Shown: positions 8,449-17,207, counted from the stretch's first letter. The stretch is 64,000 bases of DNA from Cyclobacteriaceae bacterium (GCA_030584025.1 CP129487.1:1922001-1986000); one strand, 5' to 3'. The notes: generated by a model from the letters alone, not told the origin. Numbers and translations: made by a program.

Positions 8449-9357
8449 ATGCGAATAGTTTTTACCCTTGTTGCCGCGTGTGCCCTTCTTTCCACTTCTG
8501 TTCAAGGACAGGTTGACCCCTTGTATTCACAATACCTGAATAACCCGTTCCTGATCAACCCTGCTTACGGTGGTATGAACAAATCTATGAACCTGATGGT
8601 TGGCTACCGGAAACAATGGGCCGGGTTTGATGGAAGCCCAACCACTATTTCTGCAACCGGACATACCAGTTTGTTTGATAACCGTATGGGGGCCGGTTTG
8701 ATTATCTCACAAGATAAAGTTGGGGAAAACACAAATACGTTTGTTCAGGCTACGTACTCATACAAAGTTCGCTTTGATGATTACCGGTATATATCCTTTG
8801 GTCTGCAGGCCGGCTTTATGAATTTCAGAAGCGATAACAGCGAGTTGAATATCGCAGACCCCGGTGATCCGGCATTCACAAATTTAAATACCATTAAGCC
8901 ATCCTTTGGAGCCGGTGCCATTTTCCGGACGGATAAATTATTCCTTGGGTTATCTGTCCCTCGAATTCTGAACGTGGAGGAAACCTTTGAAGAGGTAACC
9001 ACTTCGTTATACACGCAACACTTTTACGGATTCGCCTCCTATGTTTTCCTGCTCTCTGACAGAGTAAAATTAAAACCAGCAGTTTTACTGCGAGCCGTGA
9101 GCGGTTCCCCGCTCTCCACAGATCTTAATTTTCAATTTAACATTGATGAACGCTATGCCGTTGGCGTGCTCACCCGAAATTTCAATACCTACGGGTTTTT
9201 AGCCCAAATGAAAATCAATGAGCTGAGGTTTGGCTATGTGTTTGAAATGCCTACCAACAATTCGGTGGGTACACGTTTCACCTCACATGAAATAACGTTG
9301 GGCTTAAACCTGGGCGTATTTAATTTCCACGACCTGACACAGATCAGCGATTTCTAA
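8449..9357 (+). CDS. PorP/SprF-family membrane protein (type IX secretion associated)
   Basis: A 302-residue outer-membrane beta-barrel protein of the PorP/SprF family. A signal peptide covers about residues 1-20, and the family opening QVDPLYSQYLNNPFLINPAY is directly visible, followed by alternating beta-strand sequence to a C-terminal SDF. PorP/SprF proteins serve type IX secretion and gliding, often anchoring a particular surface adhesin next to them. Here no large adhesin or other por genes are adjacent, so it is an orphan paralogue whose client is unknown. It ends 2 bp from the convergent epimerase gene. Confidence 0.92.
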   Translation: MRIVFTLVAACALLSTSVQGQVDPLYSQYLNNPFLINPAYGGMNKSMNLMVGYRKQWAGFDGSPTTISATGHTSLFDNRMGAGLIISQDKVGENTNTFVQATYSYKVRFDDYRYISFGLQAGFMNFRSDNSELNIADPGDPAFTNLNTIKPSFGAGAIFRTDKLFLGLSVPRILNVEETFEEVTTSLYTQHFYGFASYVFLLSDRVKLKPAVLLRAVSGSPLSTDLNFQFNIDERYAVGVLTRNFNTYGFLAQMKINELRFGYVFEMPTNNSVGTRFTSHEITLGLNLGVFNFHDLTQISDF

Positions 9358-9359
9358 TA

Positions 9360-10280
9360 TCAGAAAGAAAGGCGAGATACAAATTCCTGAAGTTCTTCCT
9401 TCAGGCTTCTTGGGTTATTTATATCGAGTTGCTTATTGATTGAATCATTTGCTTTAATCACAAGCTGATTTAATTTCATGTGTTGATTAATCAGGATAAA
9501 TTCCAGCTCCGGCATAAGTTGCTTCAACTCATCAACAATGTCCATTACTTTTAATGTACGCTCAACGAGGTTGTAAGTCCCCCCTGCCAGATTTTTAGTC
9601 AGCACATTGGCAAGCGCACGTGCAATCAAATCAATATGAATAAAGGTTCGTGCTTGTTCGCCATCACCATGTATGGTAATGCGCTTTTCAAAGTTTGCTT
9701 CAAATACAAATTTATTGATGACCGCATCAAAGCGCATACTCGGACTATAGCCATACACATTACCGCAACGGAAGATGTAGGTATCCATTTTGGGTAGTAA
9801 GCGCCTCACGTGCTCTTCTCCCCTGAGCTTTGAAATGGCATAAAAGGTCTTTGGATTTGGTGCAGATTGTTCATCCAGCGCCTGCTCAGATGAACCATAC
9901 ACCCCAACACTGCTGGCGTAGATAAATTTCTTCACCTTGCTTTCTTCAACGGCATACACCAACTCGGCAGTGCCCCAATGGTTGATCTGCTCATACAAAT
10001 GTGCATCCGCATTGGCAAACGGTGTGGTTACACGCGCGGCCAGGTGATACACCACATCAATATCTTTTAATGCTTTTTTAAGATTGCGTGAATCCAACAA
10101 CTCACCTTTGATGAATTGAACTTTCTCCTGACCCTGAAATTTCGAACCCAGAAACAGGTTATAGTTTTGTCGGCTAAGATTATCGTAGACAACGATTTTA
10201 TCTACAGCCTTATCCTGTGCAAGAATGCGGGTAAGTTCCGTTCCGATATATCCTGCTCCACCAGTTATCAGTATATTCAT
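9360..10280 (-). CDS. NAD-dependent epimerase/dehydratase (extended SDR)
   Basis: A 306-residue Rossmann-fold sugar-nucleotide-type epimerase or reductase. Residues 1-15 carry the NAD-binding ITGGAGYIG, with VYHLAA, the catalytic serine in YASSVG and the YAISK active-site tyrosine/lysine further on. I chose the ATG at 10280 because the longer open frame (to 10361) would overlap the upstream cysH-like gene and precede the canonical N-terminus MNILITGG. The upstream cysH-like gene stops 23 bp before this start, so the two may be co-transcribed. The sugar substrate is not deducible. Confidence 0.9.
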   Translation of the reverse strand: MNILITGGAGYIGTELTRILAQDKAVDKIVVYDNLSRQNYNLFLGSKFQGQEKVQFIKGELLDSRNLKKALKDIDVVYHLAARVTTPFANADAHLYEQINHWGTAELVYAVEESKVKKFIYASSVGVYGSSEQALDEQSAPNPKTFYAISKLRGEEHVRRLLPKMDTYIFRCGNVYGYSPSMRFDAVINKFVFEANFEKRITIHGDGEQARTFIHIDLIARALANVLTKNLAGGTYNLVERTLKVMDIVDELKQLMPELEFILINQHMKLNQLVIKANDSINKQLDINNPRSLKEELQEFVSRLSF

Positions 10281-10303
10281 CTTATGGGTAGTTCTCTCTA
10301 ATT

Positions 10304-10960
10304 TTATTTCGATACCAACTCGGTGTGTAATCCACACTCCACTTTCTTCAATCCGTACCAACGTGCTTCACGTTCTTGCATGGCAGGATCGAGCCTGCGG
10401 GTACAGGGTTCACAGCCAATGCTTACATAACCTTTCTCTTCCAACGGATGCTTGGGTAACTTAAACTCTTTCTGATATTCCCATATCATTTTGGCAGACC
10501 AATCCAGCATGGGATGAAAACGGATGGCACCATGAGGAGCCGGTTGCTCTATTTTCATGGCCGCACGTACAGCACTTTGGTCGGCACGAACACCATTGAT
10601 CCACACATCATGGGTACGCAGTACCCCATCCATCGGTTGGGTTTTGTTTAAGTAGCAACAATGATCCGGATCGGAGGCAAACAGCAGCCTGCCTTCACTG
10701 TCGCGTTGCATGTATTTGGGTACCTCCGACTGCAGGTCGATGGTATTGAGTCCGAACAGTTCGGTAACCTCATCCCGAAAGCGGATAGTCTCCGGAAAGT
10801 GATAACCGGTGTTGATGAAGTAAACCGGAATGGACTGATCAATCCGGCTCAGGATATGAAGCAACACCAGGCTGTGCGATTGAAACGAGGAACTGGTAAA
10901 GACCTTCTTGTTTTCAGCTTTATATTGCTCAATTTTCGCTTTGATTCCGTTAAAATCCAT
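10304..10960 (-). CDS. cysH: Adenylylsulfate (APS) reductase, CysH family
   Basis: Thioredoxin-dependent assimilatory sulfonucleotide reductase that makes sulfite from APS (or PAPS). The 218-residue protein has the paired cysteines C101-C102 and the C183-x-x-C186 pair, the four ligands of the [4Fe-4S] cluster that marks APS reductases and is absent from classical PAPS reductases. The catalytic cysteine is C209 in the C-terminal ECGLH. The cluster makes APS the likely substrate. No other sulfate-assimilation gene is adjacent. Confidence 0.94.
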   Translation of the reverse strand: MDFNGIKAKIEQYKAENKKVFTSSSFQSHSLVLLHILSRIDQSIPVYFINTGYHFPETIRFRDEVTELFGLNTIDLQSEVPKYMQRDSEGRLLFASDPDHCCYLNKTQPMDGVLRTHDVWINGVRADQSAVRAAMKIEQPAPHGAIRFHPMLDWSAKMIWEYQKEFKLPKHPLEEKGYVSIGCEPCTRRLDPAMQEREARWYGLKKVECGLHTELVSK

Positions 10961-11123
10961 AGAGATTCAAAGAAAACAAAAACGCAGGACAATATCCGGG
11001 GTTCGAGTAAAATATCAGTTATGCAACCGTTTGTTACCTGAAGGCCAATAGAAATAAGTATTTTCGTGCGGATCAGGTAAATCAAGAACCTTTTACATTA
11101 ATCCGTGTTTATCAATTGTTCAA

Positions 11124-11534
11124 ATGAAGGTAAAAGTATCGCGTAAGGAGCACTTCAACGCAGCCCACCGGCTGTTTAACCCTGCCTGGAGTGATGAGGA
11201 GAATGCCCGCGTTTTCGGCAAATGCAGCAACCCGAACTACCATGGTCATAATTACGAGATAATAGTCACGCTAACCGGAACACCTGACCCGGAAACGGGT
11301 TATGTATTCGATATGAAGGTGTTGAGCGACCTGATTCGTGAGCACGTTACTTCAAAATTTGACCACAAAAACCTTAACTTAGATACCGAATATTTTAAAA
11401 GCCTTAATCCCACGGCTGAAAACATCGCTGTTGTCATCTGGAAGATTTTGCGTGATAAGATAGACTCGTCCCTTGATTTAAAAATTACCCTGTATGAGAC
11501 AGAAAGAAATTATGTTGAATATCCGGCCTCTTAA
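11124..11534 (+). CDS. 6-pyruvoyl-tetrahydropterin synthase / QueD family
   Basis: A 136-residue enzyme acting on 7,8-dihydroneopterin triphosphate, the FolE product. Zinc ligands are visible as H15 in HFNAAHRL and H40/H42 in HGHNY, and the catalytic cysteine is C34 in FGKCSNPNYHGHNY. That motif closely resembles eukaryotic-type PTPS of tetrahydrobiopterin synthesis, while family members can also be QueD (queuosine). The overlap with folE says both act on the same intermediate. I favour PTPS from the motif, but QueD activity is not excluded. Confidence 0.9.
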   Translation: MKVKVSRKEHFNAAHRLFNPAWSDEENARVFGKCSNPNYHGHNYEIIVTLTGTPDPETGYVFDMKVLSDLIREHVTSKFDHKNLNLDTEYFKSLNPTAENIAVVIWKILRDKIDSSLDLKITLYETERNYVEYPAS

Positions 11535-12180
11535 CGATGCGGATGAGTTGGGCGATGACCACGCTGCATCCTCATACAACACGCCACTCCGCCCCGATGC
11601 CTTTGAGCTGGATGATGACGAAAAGATTGTGCGCATTGAAAAGCACTTTCGTGAAATCATGACCATACTTGGGCTCGACCTGACAGACGACAGCCTGAAC
11701 GGAACGCCCAAGCGTGTAGCCAAGATGTACGTGAAGGAAGTGTTCAGCGGTCTGAATCCCAAAAACAGGCCGCATGCACGATTGTTTGAAAATAAGTACA
11801 AGTATGACCAGATGCTGGTTGAGAAGGATATTACGTTCTACTCCCATTGCGAGCACCACTTCGTGCCCATTTTTGGCAAAGCACATGTGGCCTATTTTTC
11901 CAGCGGGAAGGTAATTGGCTTATCCAAAATCAATCGCATTGTTCAGTATTTTTCCAAGCGACCGCAGGTGCAGGAACGGTTGACCGTACAAATCGCGAAA
12001 GAACTTCAACGTGTATTGCATACCGATGATGTGGCAGTAGTGATTGATGCCACTCACTTGTGTGTAGCTTCGCGTGGTGTGGGTGACACCAACAGCAAAA
12101 CCGGAACGGCACATTTTTCAGGAAAATTTAATGATGAGAATATCAAGCGTGAGTTCCTGAATTATATCAACGCAAAATAA
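11494..12180 (+). CDS. folE: GTP cyclohydrolase I
   Basis: Converts GTP to 7,8-dihydroneopterin triphosphate, first step of folate and pterin synthesis. The catalytic domain begins around residue 40 and contains the zinc-binding HCEHH segment and the second cysteine in THLCVASRG, both required for activity. At 228 residues it has a short acidic N-terminal extension. The longest frame starts at 11494 and overlaps the upstream gene by 41 bp; an ATG at 11512 would reduce this to 23 bp and is equally plausible. The overlap implies translational coupling with the PTPS/QueD gene. Confidence 0.96.
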   Translation: MRQKEIMLNIRPLNDADELGDDHAASSYNTPLRPDAFELDDDEKIVRIEKHFREIMTILGLDLTDDSLNGTPKRVAKMYVKEVFSGLNPKNRPHARLFENKYKYDQMLVEKDITFYSHCEHHFVPIFGKAHVAYFSSGKVIGLSKINRIVQYFSKRPQVQERLTVQIAKELQRVLHTDDVAVVIDATHLCVASRGVGDTNSKTGTAHFSGKFNDENIKREFLNYINAK

Positions 12181-12202
12181 TTTTCCTTAGTGATCTAAAA
12201 AT

Positions 12203-12230
12203 AAAACCGACATTTCAGTCGGTTTTTTTT
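12203..12230 (+). terminator. Intrinsic terminator after folE
   Basis: Perfect 9-bp stem AAAACCGAC (12203-12211) with GTCGGTTTT (12218-12226), 6-base loop, and a T-run to 12230, located 22 bp after the folE stop. Confidence 0.9.
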
Positions 12231-12264
12231 ATGCGACCATTTTATAACTCAAAACCATAGTATT

Positions 12265-12320
12265 GGATGAGATTGCTTCGTCAGCCTACTCACTTCCCTC
12301 CCTATTCCTCGCAATGACAT
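12265..12320. repeat. Dispersed intergenic repeat of the GATTGCTTCG...CTCGCAATGAC type
   Basis: Two inverted-complement cores, GAGATTGCTTCGTC at 12269-12282 and CCTCGCAATGACA at 12307-12319, bracket a pyrimidine-rich spacer. The short ATTGC/GCAAT ends can pair. Elements with these two cores recur in intergenic DNA of many bacterial genomes. Only one copy is in this window, so the call rests on recognition of the pattern. It sits between the folE terminator and the end of the cruF-like gene. Confidence 0.5.
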
Positions 12321-12347
12321 GGTTAAATTTTCTGATTCAATAATTAA

Positions 12348-13001
12348 TCAGATCAGAAGAAATAAAATCAAAAAGAAGAATAGTTGAATAAAGTAATAAC
12401 CCAACGCAATTCTGTTTTCGGTTTTAACTTTAAACAGATACAGAATTGAAAACATGATCATGGAGGTAATAAACCAGCCGATGTAGTTCTGTAAGGGAAC
12501 AGTATACTTACTCCACGTCCAGAAATCATATTTCATCGCTACCGGTTCAATCAACATATCGATAAGCACAGCCAGTACAGAACCGGAAACCACTTTAAGC
12601 CAGGTTGGAATTTTTATCGCTTCCATCAGGGAGGCAATACAATATACAATCAATAACCAGTTTAATCCGATGATTACAGGCACACCCATCAGTTTCGGTC
12701 CAAGGGTGGCTCCATAACGATATTCTCCAAAGATGATACCCGTATGCACCCCCACCAGTTCAACCATAAATCCAAACGAAAATATGAGTGCTGATGCCCA
12801 CACAAACCGGGTCGACCGATCGGAATGATTTAAGCTCAACAATAACGCGCTCACCATCAGGTTAACGGGTGTTAACAGTCTGAAAATTTCCTGATACGGT
12901 GAAAGCAACCCAACAATGCCTACCACATGCATCAACACGAGTATTGAAAGCGAATACGATTGAACTATTTGGTGCAGACCCTGGTAAACCCGTGCTATCA
13001 T
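12348..13001 (-). CDS. cruF: Carotenoid 1,2-hydratase-like membrane protein (CruF/DUF422 family)
   Basis: A 217-residue integral membrane protein with about seven hydrophobic helices. The segment HTGIIFGEYRYG followed by GVPVIIGLNW and the later LIEPVAMKYDFW is the DUF422 (CruF, bisanhydrobacterioruberin hydratase) signature. Family members add water to the 1,2 double bond at a psi end group of gamma-carotene or lycopene derivatives. It lies 17 bp downstream of a CrtI/CrtD-type desaturase on the same strand, the pairing expected for monocyclic hydroxylated carotenoids such as saproxanthin or flexixanthin types (inference). Confidence 0.87.
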   Translation of the reverse strand: MIARVYQGLHQIVQSYSLSILVLMHVVGIVGLLSPYQEIFRLLTPVNLMVSALLLSLNHSDRSTRFVWASALIFSFGFMVELVGVHTGIIFGEYRYGATLGPKLMGVPVIIGLNWLLIVYCIASLMEAIKIPTWLKVVSGSVLAVLIDMLIEPVAMKYDFWTWSKYTVPLQNYIGWFITSMIMFSILYLFKVKTENRIALGYYFIQLFFFLILFLLI

Positions 13002-13018
13002 GTTTTATAAAACAACCC

Positions 13019-14485
13019 TTAGCGCAAAGTGTTTTCGATATGATTGGCCACAATTCGGGCCGATTGCAGGCAAAGCGGAATGCCTCCCCCCGGATGTACA
13101 CTGCCACCACAGAAGTAGAGGTTCTTTATGACGGAATCATTAGGGTGGCGTAAAAAGGCAGCATACCGACTATTGGAACTGGTTCCGTAAAGCGAACCCT
13201 GAAACGATTGTGTTCTGGATTGAATCAACCTCGGATCCAGTATGGATTCAGTTTCGATTAATGAATTGACATCCGCATTCAGCATACGGCTAAGTTTTCG
13301 CTTTATATTCACGCGGGCCTCGCTGATCAGGCTATCCCAATCCTGACCTTCATCAGGCGGAACATTGATCATCACAAACCAGTTTTCGCAACCTTCAGGC
13401 GCATCCGTCTTTACATATTTGGAAGTTATGTTGATGTAAACCGTTGGGTCTTCCGAAATGGTTTTCTCTTTAAAAATGGTATCAAACTCTTTACGGTAAT
13501 CTGCGCTGAAGAAAATATTATGCAAATCGAGTTGAGGAAATGTATGTTTAATTCCCCAATAAAATATCAGCGCTGAACTTGAACGCTCCTGCCTGAGTTT
13601 ACGCTCGGGTGCAGGTTGGGTTGGTAATAGTTTCCGATAGGTGTAGTACACATCCATATTGCTTACCACCAAATCGGCTTGTATTATTTCATCAGTGGTT
13701 CGGACACCATAAACCTGATTCTCTTTTACCAGTATCTCCTCAACCGGTGTATGGTATTGAATCGTTACGCCTTGATCAGTGGCCAATTTTACCAACGCAT
13801 TCGTGATGGCATGCATGCCACCTTCGGGCAAAAACGTACCCACGTTAAATTCAAGATTCGGAATGGTGCTTAGAATACCCGGTGCCCGATACGGATCGGA
13901 GCCATTGTAGGTAGCATATCGATTGAATAACTGAATCAGTTTGGGGTGCGCCAGCCTGGCTTCATTAAATCCATTCAGCGTTTGAAACAACCCCATTCGG
14001 GGGATGTAGGTCAGGGCTTTCATAACCGGTTTGGAAAGCCACGTTGCTAACCGGTTAAGCGGTTGCTCCAGAAAAATCCTGCCGGTAGTTTCGTAAAGCC
14101 TGGCCGAATCATTCAAGTACCGGACTACCAAATCCTTTGAAACACCAAGCTTCTTTTCTACCTCATAGGCGAAGTTTGAAGCATCCGCGTATCCACATAG
14201 AAAGGTTCCGTCATCATAGAAATAGTGACATGCCACATCCAGCTTTTGGTACGTGTAGTAATCGCGTGGATCTTTTTTACAGAACCGAAATACATCATCC
14301 AGAAAATCCGGCATGGTAAACAAAGAAGGACCGGCATCAAACCGGTATCCGGATTGCTCAAAAGCCGTTAGCTTACCTCCGGGGTAAGCGTTGGCTTCCA
14401 ACACCTGTACATCCAACCCCAAAGCCTTTAACCGGTTGGCTGTTGCTAATCCTGCCACGCCTGCGCCAATAACAACTACTTTCAT
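13019..14485 (-). CDS. crtD: CrtI-family carotenoid desaturase, probably CrtD-like
   Basis: A 488-residue flavoprotein desaturase. The N-terminal dinucleotide fold VVIGAGVAGLATANRL and FDAGPSLFTMP, and the C-terminal FCGGSVHPGGGIPLCLQSA, are typical of CrtI/CrtD/CrtN proteins. Its partner in the operon is a CruF-like hydratase. In such pairs the desaturase normally acts as CrtD, introducing the 3',4' double bond into the 1'-hydroxylated end. A phytoene desaturase (CrtI) role cannot be excluded because no other carotenoid genes are in the window. The aconitase gene is divergent, 124 bp away. Confidence 0.88.
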   Translation of the reverse strand: MKVVVIGAGVAGLATANRLKALGLDVQVLEANAYPGGKLTAFEQSGYRFDAGPSLFTMPDFLDDVFRFCKKDPRDYYTYQKLDVACHYFYDDGTFLCGYADASNFAYEVEKKLGVSKDLVVRYLNDSARLYETTGRIFLEQPLNRLATWLSKPVMKALTYIPRMGLFQTLNGFNEARLAHPKLIQLFNRYATYNGSDPYRAPGILSTIPNLEFNVGTFLPEGGMHAITNALVKLATDQGVTIQYHTPVEEILVKENQVYGVRTTDEIIQADLVVSNMDVYYTYRKLLPTQPAPERKLRQERSSSALIFYWGIKHTFPQLDLHNIFFSADYRKEFDTIFKEKTISEDPTVYINITSKYVKTDAPEGCENWFVMINVPPDEGQDWDSLISEARVNIKRKLSRMLNADVNSLIETESILDPRLIQSRTQSFQGSLYGTSSNSRYAAFLRHPNDSVIKNLYFCGGSVHPGGGIPLCLQSARIVANHIENTLR

Positions 14486-14609
14486 GCCGCTACATGAACA
14501 GGCAGTGAATTATAATTGTTTAACAGGTGGATTTTAGTCGTTTCAAACCCCTCAAAACCGTACTAAAAACCAAATAATTTGTAGTTTAGCACTCTTAAAT
14601 TTGATACCT

Positions 14610-17207
14610 ATGGTTTTTGATTTAGACATGATTAAGGCCGTTTACAAGGCAATGCCCGGCCGCATCGCCAAAGCCCGTAAAGCTGTTGGAAAACCCCTCA
14701 CCCTTTCTGAAAAAATCCTTTACAGTCACCTGCACGATGATCAGCCAGTTGAAAACTTTCAACGCGGTAAATCATATGTGAATTTCTCACCCGATCGGGT
14801 GGCTATGCAGGATGCTACCGCGCAAATGGCCCTGCTTCAATTCATGTCGGCCGGAATACCCAAGGTACGCGTGCCTTCAACGGTTCATTGCGATCACCTA
14901 ATCTTAGCCAAGAATGGCGCAGCACAGGATTTAAAAGAATCATTAACCGCCAGCGGTGAAGTGTTTAACTTCCTCGAATCGGTTTCCAATAAATTCGGCA
15001 TTGGCTTTTGGAAGCCCGGTGCCGGTATCATCCACCAGGTGGTGCTTGAAAACTACGGCTTCCCTGGAGGCATGATGATCGGTACCGACTCACACACGGT
15101 AAATGCCGGTGGACTGGGCATGGTAGCGATTGGTGTAGGTGGAGCAGATGCCGTAGATGTGATGGCCGGAATGCCGTGGGAATTAAAGTGGCCCAAGCTG
15201 ATCGGTGTAAAACTTACCGGCAAGCTTAGTGGCTGGACCTCCGCGAAAGATGTGATCTTGAAAGTTGCGGGTATCCTAACCGTTAAAGGTGGTACCGGAG
15301 CGATTGTAGAATATTTCGGACCGGGTGCTCTTACTTTATCGTGTACAGGTAAAGGTACCATCTGTAACATGGGCGCTGAGATTGGTGCTACCACATCAAC
15401 CTTTGGGTATGATGAGAAGATGGCCGAATACCTGCGCGGAACCGGTCGCAAAGAAGTGGCCGACCTGGCCAACTCGGTTAAGGAACATTTAACCGGTGAT
15501 GCAGAAGTTTATGCCAATCCCGAAAAATATTTTGATCAGGTAATTGAAATTGATCTTTCAACATTAGAGCCACATGTAAACGGACCGTTTACACCAGACC
15601 GCGCCATTCCGATTTCAAAATTCGCTGAAGAAGTAAAGAAAAACGGCTGGCCACAGGAACTGGAAGTTGGTTTGATCGGCTCCTGTACCAACTCTTCGTA
15701 TGAAGACATTACCCGATCAGCGTCACTTGCAAAACAAGCTGTTGATAAAAAACTAAAAGCTAAAGCAGAGTTCACCATTACCCCAGGTTCGGAACAAGTG
15801 CGCTACACAGTAGAACGCGATGGGTACCTGGGTGTATTTGAGAAAATGGGCGGTGTGGTATTGGCCAATGCATGCGGACCGTGTATCGGTCAGTGGGCAC
15901 GCCATACCAACGATCCGAACAGAAAGAATTCAATTATCACTTCTTTCAACCGGAACTTTGCCAAGCGTAACGATGGTAATCCGAATACGCATGCGTTTGT
16001 TGCGTCTCCGGAAATTACTACCGCGTTTGCCATTGCCGGTGATCTTACATTCAATCCGCTCACCGACACGCTCACCAACGAAGAAGGACAGCAGGTTAAA
16101 TTGGATGAACCCAAAGGCGTTGAGTTTCCACCACAAGGTTTTGATGTGGAAGATGCCGGCTACATTGAACCGGCTAAAGACGGCAGCAAGGTTGAAGTAC
16201 GGATTGCCAAAGATTCAACCCGCTTGCAGGCCCTGTCACCATTCAAGGCTTGGGATGGCAAGAATCTAACCGGCATGAAGTTGTTGATCAAGGCAAAAGG
16301 AAAGTGTACCACCGATCATATCTCGATGGCTGGTCCATGGTTGCGTTTCCGTGGTCACCTGGATAACATCGCCAACAACACGCTTACCGGTGCAGTAAAC
16401 TACTTCAACGAGAAAACCGATAACGTTAAAAATCAACTTACCGGTGAATACGGTCCGGTACCTGCTACCCAGCGCGCCTATAAAGCCGCAGGCGTACCAA
16501 CTATTGTGGTGGGTGATCATAATTATGGTGAAGGTTCATCACGTGAGCATGCCGCCATGCAGCCACGCCACCTTGGCATTCGAGTAATCCTGGTAAAATC
16601 CTTTGCCCGTATCCACGAGACCAATTTGAAGAAGCAAGGCATGTTGGCTGTAACGTTTGCCAACGAAGCAGACTACGACAAGATTCAGGAAGACGACACC
16701 ATTGATATTGTTGACCTGACTTCATTTGCTCCTGACAAGCAGTTAACACTGGTATTGAAACACAAAGACGGAAGCAGTGATACCATTAAGGTAAATCACA
16801 CCTACAATGCCGGACAAATTGAATGGTTCAAGGCTGGTTCAGCGCTTAACCTGATGGCTAAGCAGATCAGCGCGAAGAAAGCAAGCGCTAAACCTGCTGC
16901 GAAGAAAGCTTCAGCTAAAAAATCACCAGCTAAAGCAAAACCAACTGCAACCCAAAAGAAAGCCGCCAGGAAAGTGAAGAAGGCGGCAACGAAAAAGAAA
17001 GCCACTAAAAAAGTTGCTGCGAAGAAAAAGGTAACTAAAAAGGCCACCACCAAGAAGAAGGTCACTAAAAAGGTGACTCCTAAAAAGAAGGTCGCGAAAA
17101 AAGCTTCTAAAAAAGTGGTAAGAAAAGGCGCGAAGAAAGTTGCCAAAAAAGTGACCAGGAAAGCAGCCAAGAAAAAGAGCGGCAGCAAAGCAAAAAGAAG
17201 ACGCTAG
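14610..17207 (+). CDS. Aconitate hydratase (mitochondrial type) with a histone H1-like lysine-rich C-terminal tail
   Basis: TCA-cycle [4Fe-4S] aconitase interconverting citrate and isocitrate. From the ATG at 14610 (a TTG three codons upstream is less likely) it has 865 residues. The enzyme part, 1-754, has the usual length of mitochondrial-type aconitase. Cluster ligands are C359 in GSCTNSS and C422/C425 in ACGPCIGQ, one residue off the pig enzyme (358/421/424). The swivel-domain GEGSSREHAAMQPRH is present. Residues 755-865 are a low-complexity A/K/T/V tail ending in KRRR, in the same frame with no stop between. The tail is unlike any normal aconitase part and resembles bacterial H1-like or AlgP-like DNA-binding tails. 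Ferritin follows 79 bp later. Confidence 0.95.
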   Translation: MVFDLDMIKAVYKAMPGRIAKARKAVGKPLTLSEKILYSHLHDDQPVENFQRGKSYVNFSPDRVAMQDATAQMALLQFMSAGIPKVRVPSTVHCDHLILAKNGAAQDLKESLTASGEVFNFLESVSNKFGIGFWKPGAGIIHQVVLENYGFPGGMMIGTDSHTVNAGGLGMVAIGVGGADAVDVMAGMPWELKWPKLIGVKLTGKLSGWTSAKDVILKVAGILTVKGGTGAIVEYFGPGALTLSCTGKGTICNMGAEIGATTSTFGYDEKMAEYLRGTGRKEVADLANSVKEHLTGDAEVYANPEKYFDQVIEIDLSTLEPHVNGPFTPDRAIPISKFAEEVKKNGWPQELEVGLIGSCTNSSYEDITRSASLAKQAVDKKLKAKAEFTITPGSEQVRYTVERDGYLGVFEKMGGVVLANACGPCIGQWARHTNDPNRKNSIITSFNRNFAKRNDGNPNTHAFVASPEITTAFAIAGDLTFNPLTDTLTNEEGQQVKLDEPKGVEFPPQGFDVEDAGYIEPAKDGSKVEVRIAKDSTRLQALSPFKAWDGKNLTGMKLLIKAKGKCTTDHISMAGPWLRFRGHLDNIANNTLTGAVNYFNEKTDNVKNQLTGEYGPVPATQRAYKAAGVPTIVVGDHNYGEGSSREHAAMQPRHLGIRVILVKSFARIHETNLKKQGMLAVTFANEADYDKIQEDDTIDIVDLTSFAPDKQLTLVLKHKDGSSDTIKVNHTYNAGQIEWFKAGSALNLMAKQISAKKASAKPAAKKASAKKSPAKAKPTATQKKAARKVKKAATKKKATKKVAAKKKVTKKATTKKKVTKKVTPKKKVAKKASKKVVRKGAKKVAKKVTRKAAKKKSGSKAKRRR
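16872..17204 (+). other. H1-like AK/KKxTKK repeat tail of the aconitase
   Basis: Encodes 111 residues that are nearly half lysine plus arginine, with alanine, threonine, valine and serine, and no acidic residue. Units such as AKKxSAK, KKKVTKK and AKKVxRK recur with small variations. Composition matches the C-terminal tails of bacterial histone H1-like proteins, which bind DNA and RNA non-specifically. An in-frame ATG at 16854 begins MAKQIS and could give a free 117-residue basic protein by internal initiation; no strong ribosome-binding site is visible, so this is only a possibility. The antisense strand reads as a spurious hydrophobic open frame. Confidence 0.85.

Noticed and set aside
10281..10361. 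N-terminal extension of the epimerase frame to 10361
   Set aside because: It overlaps the end of the cysH gene and precedes the canonical Rossmann start MNILITGG.
14601..14609. TTG at 14601 as the aconitase start
   Set aside because: The ATG at 14610 gives the expected N-terminus MVFDLDMIKAVY; the TTG adds only three residues.
16802..17188. Minus-strand 128-residue hydrophobic frame that looks like a membrane protein
   Set aside because: It is the antisense of the lysine-rich aconitase tail: AAA/AAG codons read as TTT/CTT, which makes an artificial F/L-rich protein.
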